Positions 1-8,627 of a DNA stretch of 64,000 bases are shown piece after piece. Positions within the stretch are counted from its first letter, which is position 1, and every line of letters starts with the position of its first letter. Source of the stretch: an uncultured Paracoccaceae bacterium. GTDB lineage: Bacteria; Pseudomonadota; Alphaproteobacteria; Rhodobacterales; Rhodobacteraceae. The DNA lies in the NCBI GenBank assembly GCA_951812615.1, contig CATOSU010000007.1, positions 412,680 to 476,679 on the forward strand, written 5' to 3'. The notes below the pieces were generated by a model. That model had not been told where the DNA came from. It ran no database searches and saw only the letters and a program-made list of their open reading frames with translations. Both the position numbers and the translations under genes were made by a program.

Positions 1-1471
1 ATTTCTGGGAGGCACAGCCGCAGCGCTGGCTGCCTCGGTGATACTGACCCCGACCGGGGCAGCGGCGGATGGAAAATATGACGGTGTTGTCGTCAATATT
101 CTGACCCGCCCGGGTCCGGTCATCGCTGGCCGGATCGTGGACCGCGGCGCAGAGTTTACAGAGATGACAGGCGCTGAAATCCGCGTGGCGGAAGTTCCCT
201 TCGCGGAGCTGTTTCAGAAGATCCTGGCGGACTGGGCCACCGGAACCCGATCCATCGATGTCGGTGTCTTTGCATCCGGCTGGGGTGTTGAGCTGGTCAA
301 TGGCGGGCTGGTTGAGAACCTCGACCCCTATATCGCCGCCGATGACAAAATCGATCTGATGGACATCGCGCCCTATTTCCGCGACTTCAATCAGAAAGTG
401 TCGGGATCGACCTACTTCATCACGCTCGATGGCGATTTCCAGATGCTGTACTATCGCAGTGACGTTCTGGAAGCTGCCGGGCTGGAGCCGCCGAAAACAT
501 GGGAAGAGTATCTGGACGTGGCGTCCAAGATCCACGGTCAGGACATGAACGGCGATGGTGAAGCCGACTATGGCTCGTGCATCTTCAAGAAGCGGAACGC
601 GCAATCCTATTTCGCGATCCAATCCGTTGCCGCTGGCATGGTGCAGTCCCGAGGCACGTCCGAAGGCATCTATTTTGATCCCGAAACGATGGCGCCGAAG
701 GTCAACAATGATGCGTGGAAGAAAGCGTTCGAGCTTTACAAAGCGACCGGCCAGTACGGCCCGCCCGACGAACTGAACCAGGACATCGGCGATACCCGCG
801 GGCTGGCCATTGGCGGGCGCTGCGGCCTGATGATCGACTGGGGCGATATCGGCCCGCTGTCGATCGAGGAAGGCAGCAAGATCAAGGACAAGGTCGGCGC
901 CGTCATTATGCCGGGATCGACCGAGGTTCTGGATGTTGCGACCGGCAAGCTTGTGGCCTGCGACGCGGACAGCTGCCCGCATGCTGTTGATGGTGTGAAC
1001 TATGCGCCCTTCGCAGCCTTTGGCGGCTGGACCGCTGCGGTCAGCAAGGCGTCCGACGACACCGTCAAGGCGGCGGCTTATGAATTCCTGAGCTACATGA
1101 ATCAGGCCGCGCAGTCGAATGTCGACGTGACAATGGGCTGGACCGGGTACAATCCCTACCGCAATTCGCAGCTCAACGACACGTCTGCCTGGGTTGCGGC
1201 GGGTTTCAGCGAGGCATCGGCCGAAAACTATCTGGGCGCGATCAGGGACAGTCTGAACCATCCGAACATGGCTTCAGATTTCCGCATCCCCGGTGCACAG
1301 CAATATACCGGTGTCGTCCTCGACCCCGAGCTTGCCCGCTATCTGGCCGGCGAAATCAGTGTCGATCAGGCGCTGGAAAACATCGAAGAAGGTTGGGAAG
1401 AAATCACCGACGATTTCGGACGCGACGACCAGGCGGCGATCTACAGCCTGTCGCTGGGCATCACCAACTGA
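1..1471 (+). CDS. ABC transporter substrate-binding protein, MalE-type (5' end cut)
   Basis: Periplasmic solute-binding protein of the carbohydrate (family 1, MalE-like) ABC class. The frame is open from base 2 and the first visible residues (FLGGTAAALAAS) look like the hydrophobic core of a signal peptide, so the true start lies outside the window; the internal GTG at 38 is not the start. The mature part has the usual features of the family, for example LYYRSDVLEAAGLEPPKTWEEY, shown here only in part: an R-x-D segment followed by PPKTWEEY near residue 145. Two permease genes and an ATPase gene follow, so this is the ligand-binding part of a complete importer. The ligand cannot be told from sequence; a sugar, polyol or glycerol-phosphate-like compound is usual for this class. 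Confidence 0.9.
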   Translation, partial: FLGGTAAALAASVILTPTGAAADGKYDGVVVNILTRPGPVIAGRIVDRGAEFTEMTGAEIRVAEVPFAELFQKILADWATGTRSIDVGVFASGWGVELVNGGLVENLDPYIAADDKIDLMDIAPYFRDFNQKVSGSTYFITLDGDFQMLYYRSDVLEAAGLEPPKTWEEYLDVASKIHGQDMNGDGEADYGSCIFKKRNAQSYFAIQSVAAGMVQSRGTSEGIYFDPETMAPKVNNDAWKKAFELYKATGQYGPPDELNQDIGDTRGLAIGGRCGLMIDWGDIGPLSIEEGSKIKDKVGAVIMPGSTEVLDVATGKLVACDADSCPHAVDGVNYAPFAAFGGWTAAVSKASDDTVKAAAYEFLSYMNQAAQSNVDVTMGWTGYNPYRNSQLNDTSAWVAAGFSEASAENYLGAIRDSLNHPNMASDFRIPGAQQYTGVVLDPELARYLAGEISVDQALENIEEGWEEITDDFGRDDQAAIYSLSLGITN

Positions 1472-1537
1472 TCCACCAACGATGCAGGCGGGCCGACGCG
1501 CCCGCCTGCAAAATTTCCAGTCTTCCCCGGTCCGAAA

Positions 1538-2644
1538 ATGTCCCGAAACTCCGCGCTGAACGAATGGCTCGACAAGAACATGGGGCGCATATTCCTTGCG
1601 CCAGCGGTGACGCTGATCCTGATCTTCTCGATCTTTCCGCTGATTGCGTCGCTGATACTCGCTTTCGCGCGGGTCCGGTTCACCGGCGGGGGATTCAAAG
1701 TCCGCTTTGCCGGCTGGCGGAACTTTGACAAGCAACTGTTCGGGTCCGAGCAGTTTCACCTGCTCGGCACCTTTACCGAAATCTCGGTTCCGGGCTGGCT
1801 GTTCGGGCTGTTGGCAACCGGCGGGTTGGTGTGGTGGATGGTGCGCTATGTGCGCAGCCGGTTCACGTGGTTCGGGTTCATCGGGCGGCTGATCACCTTT
1901 GCTATGGCGCTGGGGCTGAGCTGGATGTTTGCCGCCACCCTGCTCAGCGGCAATCCGTTCGGAACCGTGGGCACCACGCTGTTCTATGTCATTGTCGGGT
2001 GCGGCATCCAGTTTGTGATCGGCACGGCGCTGGCCTTTGCCTGTTCGCAGACCATTCGCGGATCGACCTATTTCCGCGTCATCTTCTTCGTACCGATGAT
2101 GATCACCCCGATCGGGGTCGGCTATATATTCCGGATGATGGCCGACACCACCAAAGGCCCGTTTGCGAACGTCTGGCAATGGGTCGGGCTGGGGGAATTC
2201 GCCTGGGCGGCCGATCCGTGGGCAGCGCGGGTCTTCATCATCGTCGCGGACAGCTGGCAATGGATCCCCTTCGTGTTCATCATGATGCTGGCCGCGTTTG
2301 AAAGCGTGCCGCGGGACCTGGGAGAAGCCGCAGAAATCGACGGCGCCAGCCGCTGGCAGAGCTTTTGGGAAATCACCTGGCCGCATGTATTGCCGATTGC
2401 GGCCACGGTCATGCTGATCCGCGCGATTGAGGCGTTCAAGATCGTCGATCTGCCCAACATTATGACATCGGGCGGACCGGGCATCGCCACGGAATCGGTG
2501 TCGTTGCAAGCCTATTATGCGTGGCGCGCGCTGGATCTGGGTCAGGCCTCTGCGATCGCCTACATCCTGCTGTTCATCACGGTGGTGATCTGCGTGTCCT
2601 TCTTCAATCTCGTGGTTCTGGCCAGAGTGAGAAACCAGAGATGA
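1538..2644 (+). CDS. ABC transporter permease, MalF/UgpA-type
   Basis: Inner-membrane permease of the sugar-type importer, 368 residues with about six to eight hydrophobic segments. The EAA loop that docks to the ATPase is visible as EAAEIDGASRWQSFWEI in the last third. An unusually long stretch between the first membrane span and the permease core (about residues 60-150) carries two extra hydrophobic segments, a variant known in MalF-type subunits. It starts 66 bp after the binding-protein gene and its stop overlaps the start of the second permease (ATGA), so both are translated together. Confidence 0.92.
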   Translation: MSRNSALNEWLDKNMGRIFLAPAVTLILIFSIFPLIASLILAFARVRFTGGGFKVRFAGWRNFDKQLFGSEQFHLLGTFTEISVPGWLFGLLATGGLVWWMVRYVRSRFTWFGFIGRLITFAMALGLSWMFAATLLSGNPFGTVGTTLFYVIVGCGIQFVIGTALAFACSQTIRGSTYFRVIFFVPMMITPIGVGYIFRMMADTTKGPFANVWQWVGLGEFAWAADPWAARVFIIVADSWQWIPFVFIMMLAAFESVPRDLGEAAEIDGASRWQSFWEITWPHVLPIAATVMLIRAIEAFKIVDLPNIMTSGGPGIATESVSLQAYYAWRALDLGQASAIAYILLFITVVICVSFFNLVVLARVRNQR

Positions 2645-3693
2645 GCACCCCCGCCCGCCCCCACAGAAGCATTTTCGAACCGCCGGCCATCGGGCAGATG
2701 TCGCTGGCGACCAAAATCGTGCTCTACTCGGTGCTGATCGGCTGGTCGCTGTTCGTGCTGTTCCCGGTCTATTGGCTGCTGATCACGTCCTTCAAGGAGG
2801 CGACGGCCGTCAACGAGGGACCGTTCTTTATCCCCTGGGTCGATTTTCAGCCCAGCCTGCATGCGTGGAAAGAGCTTTTCGTCATCGACTACGCAGACAC
2901 GCTGCGGGCCTATTTCAACTCGATCATCATATCGCTGGCGGCAACGGCGCTTTCGGTATTGGTGGGGTCGATGGCGGCCTATGCGCTCAGCCGGGTGGAG
3001 TATGCGCCCAACCTGATCACGATCCTGTTCTTCGTCGCGCTTCTGGCGCTGGTCGCCGTGTCGGTGGGTGTCTGGGGCATCGACTGGCGGCTGGCCGCGG
3101 CGGTTGGCGTGGCGCTGTTCTTCTTTCTCGCCCGCGCGGTGGGAAACCTGTATCAGGTGCGGCTGCAAAACGGGGATATCCTGTTCTGGATCATATCGCA
3201 GCGGATCCTGGCGCCGATCGTGGTGGTGGTGCCGATCTACATGATGTTTCAGTCGGTGCGGATGCTGGACACGCATCTTGCCATCATCCTGACCTACACG
3301 GTCGTGAACATGCCCATCGTGGTCTGGCTGATGTATGATTTCTTCAACTCGATCCCACGGGATCTCGAAGAGAGCGCGCAACTGGACGGCGCCACGATGA
3401 TCGGCATCTTCCGGGAAATCGTGTTGCCGCTGTCGCGGGCCGGGCTGGCGGCAACAACGCTGCTGGTCATGATCCTAAGCTGGAACGAATACCTGCTGGC
3501 GCTGTTTCTTTCCACCTCGCGGGCCCAGACCATGCCCATCCTTGTTGCGGCGATGAATGCCGGCGAACGCGGGATCCTGTGGTGGACCATGTCGGTTGCG
3601 ATCATCGTCATGATCATCCCGGTCGTGGTGCTGGCGGTGATCCTTCAGAAATACATCTCGAAAGGGCTTCTTGTCGGAGCCGTGAAAGGTTGA
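2641..3693 (+). CDS. ABC transporter permease, MalG/UgpE-type
   Basis: Second inner-membrane permease of the importer, 350 residues. The start at 2641 was chosen because its ATG overlaps the preceding stop (ATGA); an in-frame upstream start would lie inside the previous gene. The family's EAA motif appears as ESAQLDGATMIGIFREI followed by the typical LPLSRAGLAA, and the C-terminus (ISKGLLVGAVKG) is that of MalG-type subunits. An insertion of two hydrophobic stretches near residues 120-165 makes it longer than usual, matching the extended partner permease. Its stop overlaps the ATPase start by one base (TGATG). Confidence 0.92.
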   Translation: MSTPARPHRSIFEPPAIGQMSLATKIVLYSVLIGWSLFVLFPVYWLLITSFKEATAVNEGPFFIPWVDFQPSLHAWKELFVIDYADTLRAYFNSIIISLAATALSVLVGSMAAYALSRVEYAPNLITILFFVALLALVAVSVGVWGIDWRLAAAVGVALFFFLARAVGNLYQVRLQNGDILFWIISQRILAPIVVVVPIYMMFQSVRMLDTHLAIILTYTVVNMPIVVWLMYDFFNSIPRDLEESAQLDGATMIGIFREIVLPLSRAGLAATTLLVMILSWNEYLLALFLSTSRAQTMPILVAAMNAGERGILWWTMSVAIIVMIIPVVVLAVILQKYISKGLLVGAVKG

Positions 3694-4802
3694 TGCCCAT
3701 GCCGAACCAGACAGAAGAAACGCGCGGCACGACCAAGACGATCTCGATTCGGGATCTGAACAAGTTTTACGGCAGTTTCCACGCGCTGAAGGACTTTTCG
3801 ATCGATGTGGAAGCGGGCGAATTTCTGGTTCTTCTGGGGCCGTCGGGTTGCGGCAAGTCCACGGCACTGCGGATGATCGCGGGGCTGGAGAGCATTTCGT
3901 CCGGCACCCTGCAGATCGGCGAGCAGGACGCGACCAACGTGCTGCCTAAATATCGCGACATCGCGATGGTTTTTCAGTCCTACGCGCTTTACCCGCACAA
4001 AACCGTCGCCGAAAACATCGGTTTTCCCCTGAAGGTCGCCAAAACGCCCAAGGCCGAGATGGACGCTGCCGTGCGGGCCGCGGCGGAGCAGGTGGAGCTG
4101 GGCGAATTGCTGGACCGTCTGCCAGGTCAGTTGTCGGGCGGGCAAAGACAGCGCGTGGCGCTGGCGCGCGCGATCATCCGGCGCCCGTCGGTGTTCCTGA
4201 TGGACGAACCGCTCAGCAATCTGGATGCCAAGCTGCGCGGCAACATGCGTGCCGAGCTCAAGCGGATGCAGAGCGAGCTGGGCATCACTACGATCTATGT
4301 GACCCATGACCAGATTGAGGCGATGACACTGGCCCACCGCGTGGCGATCATGAAGGACGGAGAGCTGCAGCAGCTTGCCACGCCCAAGGAGGTCTATTCG
4401 CAGCCCGCAAACCTGTTCGTTGCCGGTTTCATGGGATCGCCGCCGATGAACTTCCTCGAAGGCGGGGTGGTGAACGGAGAATTCGGGACCGAAGAGTCAC
4501 GTTTCGCCCTGCCCGGCGCGCCCGATACCGCGCATGCGGTGGTCGGGTTCCGGCCCGAGGACTGCACGCTGGTCGCCCCCGGCGCGGGCCTTGTGGATGC
4601 GCGGGTCTATACCGTGGAAATGACCGGCGATCTCGTTCTGGTAACGCTGGAACTGGGCGGGGCGCATCTGGTGGTGAAGATGGACAAGGATTTCGAGATC
4701 GACACCGATGTCACGGCGGGCATCGCCGTGCAGCCCGACAACCTGTTCCTGTTCGACGGCAACTCGGGCGACCGGGTGGACTGGACCGGGCCGCGGTCCT
4801 GA
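3693..4802 (+). CDS. ABC transporter ATPase, MalK/UgpC/MsmX-type
   Basis: Energy-coupling subunit of the sugar-type importer, 369 residues. Visible are the Walker A motif GPSGCGKST (about residues 49-57), the Q-loop, the ABC signature LSGGQRQRVALARA, Walker B with FLMDEPLSNLD, and the switch histidine in VTHDQIEAM. The C-terminal third is a TOBE-type regulatory domain typical of the MalK group. The start at 3693 shares a base with the upstream stop (TGATG); ATG at 3699 is an alternative. It ends the four-gene operon; the next gene is convergent, only 5 bp away. Confidence 0.95.
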   Translation: MPMPNQTEETRGTTKTISIRDLNKFYGSFHALKDFSIDVEAGEFLVLLGPSGCGKSTALRMIAGLESISSGTLQIGEQDATNVLPKYRDIAMVFQSYALYPHKTVAENIGFPLKVAKTPKAEMDAAVRAAAEQVELGELLDRLPGQLSGGQRQRVALARAIIRRPSVFLMDEPLSNLDAKLRGNMRAELKRMQSELGITTIYVTHDQIEAMTLAHRVAIMKDGELQQLATPKEVYSQPANLFVAGFMGSPPMNFLEGGVVNGEFGTEESRFALPGAPDTAHAVVGFRPEDCTLVAPGAGLVDARVYTVEMTGDLVLVTLELGGAHLVVKMDKDFEIDTDVTAGIAVQPDNLFLFDGNSGDRVDWTGPRS

Positions 4803-4807
4803 CGCGG

Positions 4808-5863
4808 TCAGCCGCCCGCCCTGCCCTTTTGCAGCAGATCGTCTTCAAGCCGTTGTGCGCGTGATGTCCAGCCCGGCATTTCGGCTTCGAGAAAGCCGGC
4901 AATATCGGTCAGTCCGGCCTCCTGCAACGCGGTCTGCAACTGACGCGCGACGCGCGGGATGAAACCCAGGTAGCGGGGCTTGCCGTCGCGCAGATAAAGC
5001 CGCACGAACACCCCGAGGATGCGGGCGTGCCGCTGCGCCCCCAGGACGTGAAACCGGCGCCGGATCGCCGCCGGTCCGCCCAGCCGCCGCGGCGCGCTCC
5101 CGATGTAAAAGGCCAGCAGATCGTCTTCCAGCCCCGGTGACAGGTCGCGCCGCGCATCCTGCAACAGAGAAACGAGATCGTATTCGCAAGGACCAAGAAC
5201 TCCGTCCTGAAAATCCAGCAGACCACAACGCGCGACACCGGACCGGTTTTTCAACAGCATCAGATTGTCGACGTGAAAATCCCGCAGGACCAGCGTGTCG
5301 AATCGGGTGGCGGCCGGTGCCAGCGCCGCGCGCCAGAGATCCAGAAACCCGGCTTCGAACCGGGCGCGGTCGGTGTCCGGCGACAGGGCCGGCAGAAACC
5401 ATTCCGTGAAGATCTTCAATTCGTCCAGATGCGCTTTCACATCGTATGTGCTCAGTTCGACATTGGTCGCCCGTCCGTCGTGATGCAGATGCAACAGCGC
5501 CGATACCGCCAGCCGGTAAAGCTGCGCTTCGTCGGTGCCACGTGCCAGACAGGCGCCATAGGTGTCGTCCCCGAAATCCTCGATCAGCGCGAGCCCCTCC
5601 GCCGTGTCGGCGTCGTACACGCGCGGCGCAGACAGGCCCAGCGTGTTCAGGTGGCGCGACAGCTGCAGGTAGCCCGCGAATCCTTGCGGATCCTGCCGGT
5701 CATCCATCAGCAGTCGGCCCGTGCCTGCGAGACGGAAATACCGGCGGTGCGACGCGTCAGATGCAAACGGCTCGGGTGTGATCCCGCCCAGCCCGTTGCG
5801 GGCCAGCAGGCTACCGGCCGTTTGCGGCAGGTCGGGTGTGGGATTGGGCGGATTGTGGTTCAT
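4808..5863 (-). CDS. APH-fold phosphotransferase, AmgK-like
   Basis: Kinase of the aminoglycoside phosphotransferase (APH/choline kinase) fold, 351 residues. The catalytic loop is LRDFHVDNLMLL and the metal-binding segment is LLDFQDGVLGPCEYDLVSLLQD; both match AmgK-like kinases, which phosphorylate N-acetylmuramate/N-acetylglucosamine at the anomeric carbon in cell-wall recycling. AmgK is normally paired with the nucleotidyltransferase MurU, which is absent here. Instead the gene sits 35 bp downstream of an RraA-like gene and an enolase-superfamily gene on the same strand, so it may be the last gene of that catabolic operon and act on another substrate. Family assignment is solid, substrate is not. 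Confidence 0.8.
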   Translation of the reverse strand: MNHNPPNPTPDLPQTAGSLLARNGLGGITPEPFASDASHRRYFRLAGTGRLLMDDRQDPQGFAGYLQLSRHLNTLGLSAPRVYDADTAEGLALIEDFGDDTYGACLARGTDEAQLYRLAVSALLHLHHDGRATNVELSTYDVKAHLDELKIFTEWFLPALSPDTDRARFEAGFLDLWRAALAPAATRFDTLVLRDFHVDNLMLLKNRSGVARCGLLDFQDGVLGPCEYDLVSLLQDARRDLSPGLEDDLLAFYIGSAPRRLGGPAAIRRRFHVLGAQRHARILGVFVRLYLRDGKPRYLGFIPRVARQLQTALQEAGLTDIAGFLEAEMPGWTSRAQRLEDDLLQKGRAGG

Positions 5864-5898
5864 CTGGGCTTCGGGGTCTTGTGTGCCGGTCTTTCGCG

Positions 5899-6549
5899 TC
5901 AGAACTTGCCGTATTTCAGATAGGCCTGCTGCGGGTCGGTGCCGTTCATGATCGCGGTGCGCACCTTGTTTTCGGTCTGCATCGCTTCGACGGATTTCTC
6001 CGCGATCTCTTCGACGATGGCGCGTGGAACCCGGACCATGCCGTCGCGGTCGCCCAGCAGGTAATCACCGTTTTCAATCCGCACGTCGCCAATCATGATC
6101 GGCTCGCCCGTGGCCGTGGGCAGCCAGCGGCCGACGATGTCCTTGGGCGTATGGCCGCGCCGCCATGTCTGAAACCCGATCTCCATCAGGAAATGCGTGT
6201 CCCGCGCATAGCCGTCCAGCACACAGCCCAGCACGCCTTTCTTTTGCAGGGTCTCGGCGGACAGCTCTCCCATCTGGGCCAGATCGTTGGTGTGGGGCTG
6301 GCACACCCAGATGTGTCCACCCGGCGCTTTGGACAAGAGCCCGGTCCATGCCAGCAGCGTTTCATGCGCATCCGCCACATCGTCGGGGCGGCCCTCGACG
6401 GTAAATGCCGGGCCACAAAGCGGCGTTTCCGGCATCAAGGGCGTGATATCGCTGGGCAGCGTGAAATTGCGCAGCCCCATGCCACGCATCATGTCGTGAA
6501 CCACGCCGGAATAGCAGGTGTTCAGCCGGTCACGGATCGTATCGGTCAT
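5899..6549 (-). CDS. RraA-like / HMG-aldolase family protein
   Basis: 216-residue member of the RraA/demethylmenaquinone-methyltransferase-like family. Many members are metal-dependent aldolases or oxaloacetate decarboxylases (HMG/CHA aldolase type), not methyltransferases. The family's active-site segment is present as VLDGYARD with Arg and Asp retained, followed by FQTWRRGHTPKD and LGDRDGMVRVP. A good ribosome binding site (AAGGAG) precedes the start. It lies 39 bp downstream of the mandelate-racemase-type gene, which suggests a two-step dehydration or epimerisation then aldol cleavage of a hydroxy acid. That pairing is inference; the substrate is unknown. Confidence 0.82.
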   Translation of the reverse strand: MTDTIRDRLNTCYSGVVHDMMRGMGLRNFTLPSDITPLMPETPLCGPAFTVEGRPDDVADAHETLLAWTGLLSKAPGGHIWVCQPHTNDLAQMGELSAETLQKKGVLGCVLDGYARDTHFLMEIGFQTWRRGHTPKDIVGRWLPTATGEPIMIGDVRIENGDYLLGDRDGMVRVPRAIVEEIAEKSVEAMQTENKVRTAIMNGTDPQQAYLKYGKF

Positions 6550-6588
6550 TACAAGCAGTCTCCTTGGTCGTCTTTCACACGCGGGCGC

Positions 6589-7698
6589 CTATGCCGCAAC
6601 CCGGATCGGCGTGATCGCCCCCATCGATGTGATCGCGTCCCAGTCCCAGTCGATGCCCAGCCCGGGATCGTCGGACGGAAACGCCATCCCGGCCTCGATC
6701 CGGATCCCCGATCCGGTGATCAGGTCCAGTTGCGGGATATATTCCAGCCACGGCGCATTCTGAACCGCACAGACCATGCTGACATGCAGTTCCATCAGGA
6801 AATGCGGGCAGATCGGGACATTGAACGCCTCGGCCATATGGGCGACCTTCAGCCACGGGGTAATGCCCCCGATGCGGGCCACGTCTGCCTGCACGACGGA
6901 ACAGGCACCGGCCATCAGGTAGTCCTTGAACTGGCTGAGCGAATACATGCTCTCGCCGACCGCCACGGGCACGGAAGTGGACGCCGCCAGCCGCGCATGG
7001 CCTGAAACATCGTCGGCCGGCATCGGTTCCTCGAACCATGCGACGCCGACCTCTTCCAGTACCCGCGCCCGGCGCGTGGCTTCGGGCAGATTGAATGCCT
7101 GATTTGCGTCGGTCATGATTTCATAGCCCGGCCCCAGCGCCGCGCGCACCGCCTGCAGGCGGCTCAGATCCTCGCTCCGATGCGGGCGACCGATCTTGAC
7201 CTTGGAGCCCCGAATACCCTTTTCCTGCACCTCCAGCGCATCGTCGACCAGCGCCTGCGCGTCGATATGCAGCCAGCCGCCCTCGGTGGTATAAAGCGGC
7301 ACCTCGCTCCTGGCGCCGCCGGCCATCTGCCACAGCGGCAGCCCGGCCCGGCGACAACGCAGGTCCCACAGCGCGGTATCCACCGCGGCCAGCGCCAGAG
7401 AGGTAATCGCACCGACCGCCGTGGCATGGGTGCGAAACAGCATCGCGTTCCAGATCTCCTGTATCCGGTCCGCCTCGCGCTCGATTAGCATCGGAGCAAG
7501 TGTATGTTCCAGCAGGGCTATCACCGATGGCCCGCCGGTGCCGATTGTATAGGTATAGCCCGTGCCAGTGGCCCCATCGCTGTCGGTAATCCGCACAATC
7601 GGGGTTTCCTGACTTTCAAAGCTCTGGATGGCATCCGTCCGCAGGACCTTGGGCTTGAGGTCGACCATCAGGATTTCGACGTTTTCGATCTGCGCCAT
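6589..7698 (-). CDS. Enolase-superfamily enzyme with mandelate-racemase-type active site
   Basis: 369-residue mandelate racemase/muconate lactonizing family enzyme that abstracts the proton alpha to a carboxylate (racemase, epimerase or acid-sugar dehydratase). The whole mandelate racemase catalytic set can be placed with a constant +2 offset: Lys166 and Lys168 (SKVKIG), metal ligands Asp197, Glu223 and Glu249, the Asp272 (ADVARIGG) and His299 (CPHFLMELH) dyad, and Glu319 (LEYIP). It therefore belongs to the His-Asp dyad subgroup, not the Lys/Lys-only epimerases such as the hydroxyproline-betaine epimerase. A strong GGAGG site precedes the start. It is followed by an RraA-like gene and sits in the TetR half of the divergent amine locus. 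Confidence 0.88.
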   Translation of the reverse strand: MAQIENVEILMVDLKPKVLRTDAIQSFESQETPIVRITDSDGATGTGYTYTIGTGGPSVIALLEHTLAPMLIEREADRIQEIWNAMLFRTHATAVGAITSLALAAVDTALWDLRCRRAGLPLWQMAGGARSEVPLYTTEGGWLHIDAQALVDDALEVQEKGIRGSKVKIGRPHRSEDLSRLQAVRAALGPGYEIMTDANQAFNLPEATRRARVLEEVGVAWFEEPMPADDVSGHARLAASTSVPVAVGESMYSLSQFKDYLMAGACSVVQADVARIGGITPWLKVAHMAEAFNVPICPHFLMELHVSMVCAVQNAPWLEYIPQLDLITGSGIRIEAGMAFPSDDPGLGIDWDWDAITSMGAITPIRVAA

Positions 7699-7820
7699 GT
7701 CTTACCTCCGCAGGCTCTGACGGGTTTGTGCGGTGAACAGGTGACACAGACCTGCAGACATTTGGCAAGCCGAAACCTTGCCCTCGGTCAAACGGCGCGG
7801 CAACGCCCCGGGCCGGTCGC

Positions 7821-8549
7821 CTAAATCCCGCTTTGCTCTACCGGAAATGCCCCCGGAACCACCCCGTTCAGAAACCGCAGGATGATCCTGTTCGCGGTGT
7901 CGCGGCTGAACGCGTTGGGATGGGTCATATAGTCTGTCCACATGCCTTCGAGCAGCGCCAGCGCGCCCAGTGTCACTTCGTTGGCCAGTTCTCTGTCCTG
8001 ATCCTGTGGGTTCGTATTCAGCAATGCATCGAAGGCGTTGAACACCATCAGGCGCAGCCGCCGGTCGCGAGTGTCGCTGAAACGGGCGATGGCCGGGTTG
8101 GTGCGGGCCTCGCCGCGAAACCCGTGCCAGATCGCGGCACTGCGCCGGTTGAGGATTTCAGGGCTGAGATCGGCGCGGATCACTGCACGCACGACGCTGG
8201 CCGGATCGCCGGACACCAGCGCAAGCTGACGGTCCATTTCGGAATAGTATTCCTCACCGAACGCTTCGGCCGCCGCGACGATCAGACCATCCTTGCCGCC
8301 GAAATGCAGGTGGATCATGCCGCGCGACAACCCGGCCCTCTTGATGATCGCACTGACGGTTGTTTCGGCGATTCCGGCCTCGGCTACGGAATCAAGCGTG
8401 GCTTGCACCAACAGCCTGCGGTTCTTTTTCGGGTCCCGGATATGGGATTGGGCCAGCGCCTGCCCCTGTCCTGATTTTCCTCTGACTTCCAAGCTGTTGG
8501 CCTTTGTCCACCGGACGCAAGCGCCCTGCCTGACAACGCAGATTGACAC
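7821..8549 (-). CDS. TetR-family transcriptional regulator, BetI-type
   Basis: 242-residue repressor-type regulator. The N-terminal helix-turn-helix is ATLDSVAEAGIAETTVSAI followed by KRAGLSRGMIHLHFGGKDGL, the layout of BetI-like TetR proteins; the C-terminal part resembles the ligand/dimerisation domain of the same group. Start is uncertain: the GTG at 8549 has an AGGA nine bases upstream, while a TTG at 8492 with AAAGG upstream would trim a 19-residue N-terminal tail. It is divergent from the Pot-type ABC operon and a perfect 18-bp palindrome (8574-8591) lies between them, which fits autoregulation and control of both operons. The inducer is probably the amine substrate; this is inference from context. 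Confidence 0.9.
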   Translation of the reverse strand: MSICVVRQGACVRWTKANSLEVRGKSGQGQALAQSHIRDPKKNRRLLVQATLDSVAEAGIAETTVSAIIKRAGLSRGMIHLHFGGKDGLIVAAAEAFGEEYYSEMDRQLALVSGDPASVVRAVIRADLSPEILNRRSAAIWHGFRGEARTNPAIARFSDTRDRRLRLMVFNAFDALLNTNPQDQDRELANEVTLGALALLEGMWTDYMTHPNAFSRDTANRIILRFLNGVVPGAFPVEQSGI

Positions 8550-8573
8550 ATGGCGGGTTCCTGCGCAATACTT

Positions 8574-8591
8574 AATGGACGATCGTCCATT
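8574..8591. promoter_or_regulatory. Candidate TetR operator in the divergent promoter
   Basis: AATGGACGATCGTCCATT is an 18-bp perfect palindrome with no spacer. It lies 25 bp before the regulator's GTG start and 36 bp before the GTG of the divergent permease gene. Dyad symmetry of 14-20 bp beside the regulator's own gene is the usual arrangement for TetR-family operators. Assignment to this regulator is inferred from position. Confidence 0.75.
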
Positions 8592-8627
8592 TCAGAAAGA
8601 CGACGCCAGACCGGGGAGATAATCGGC

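Noticed and set aside
6589..7698. Hydroxyproline-betaine epimerase (HpbD) as the identity of the enolase-family gene
   Set aside because: Its active site has the His299-Asp272 dyad of the mandelate racemase subgroup, not the Lys-Lys arrangement of the muconate lactonizing subgroup to which HpbD belongs.
8550..8627. Longer N-terminus for the PotB-type permease from ATG 8550
   Set aside because: It would translate the palindromic operator and add a polar, non-conserved tail; GTG 8628 has a good ribosome site.
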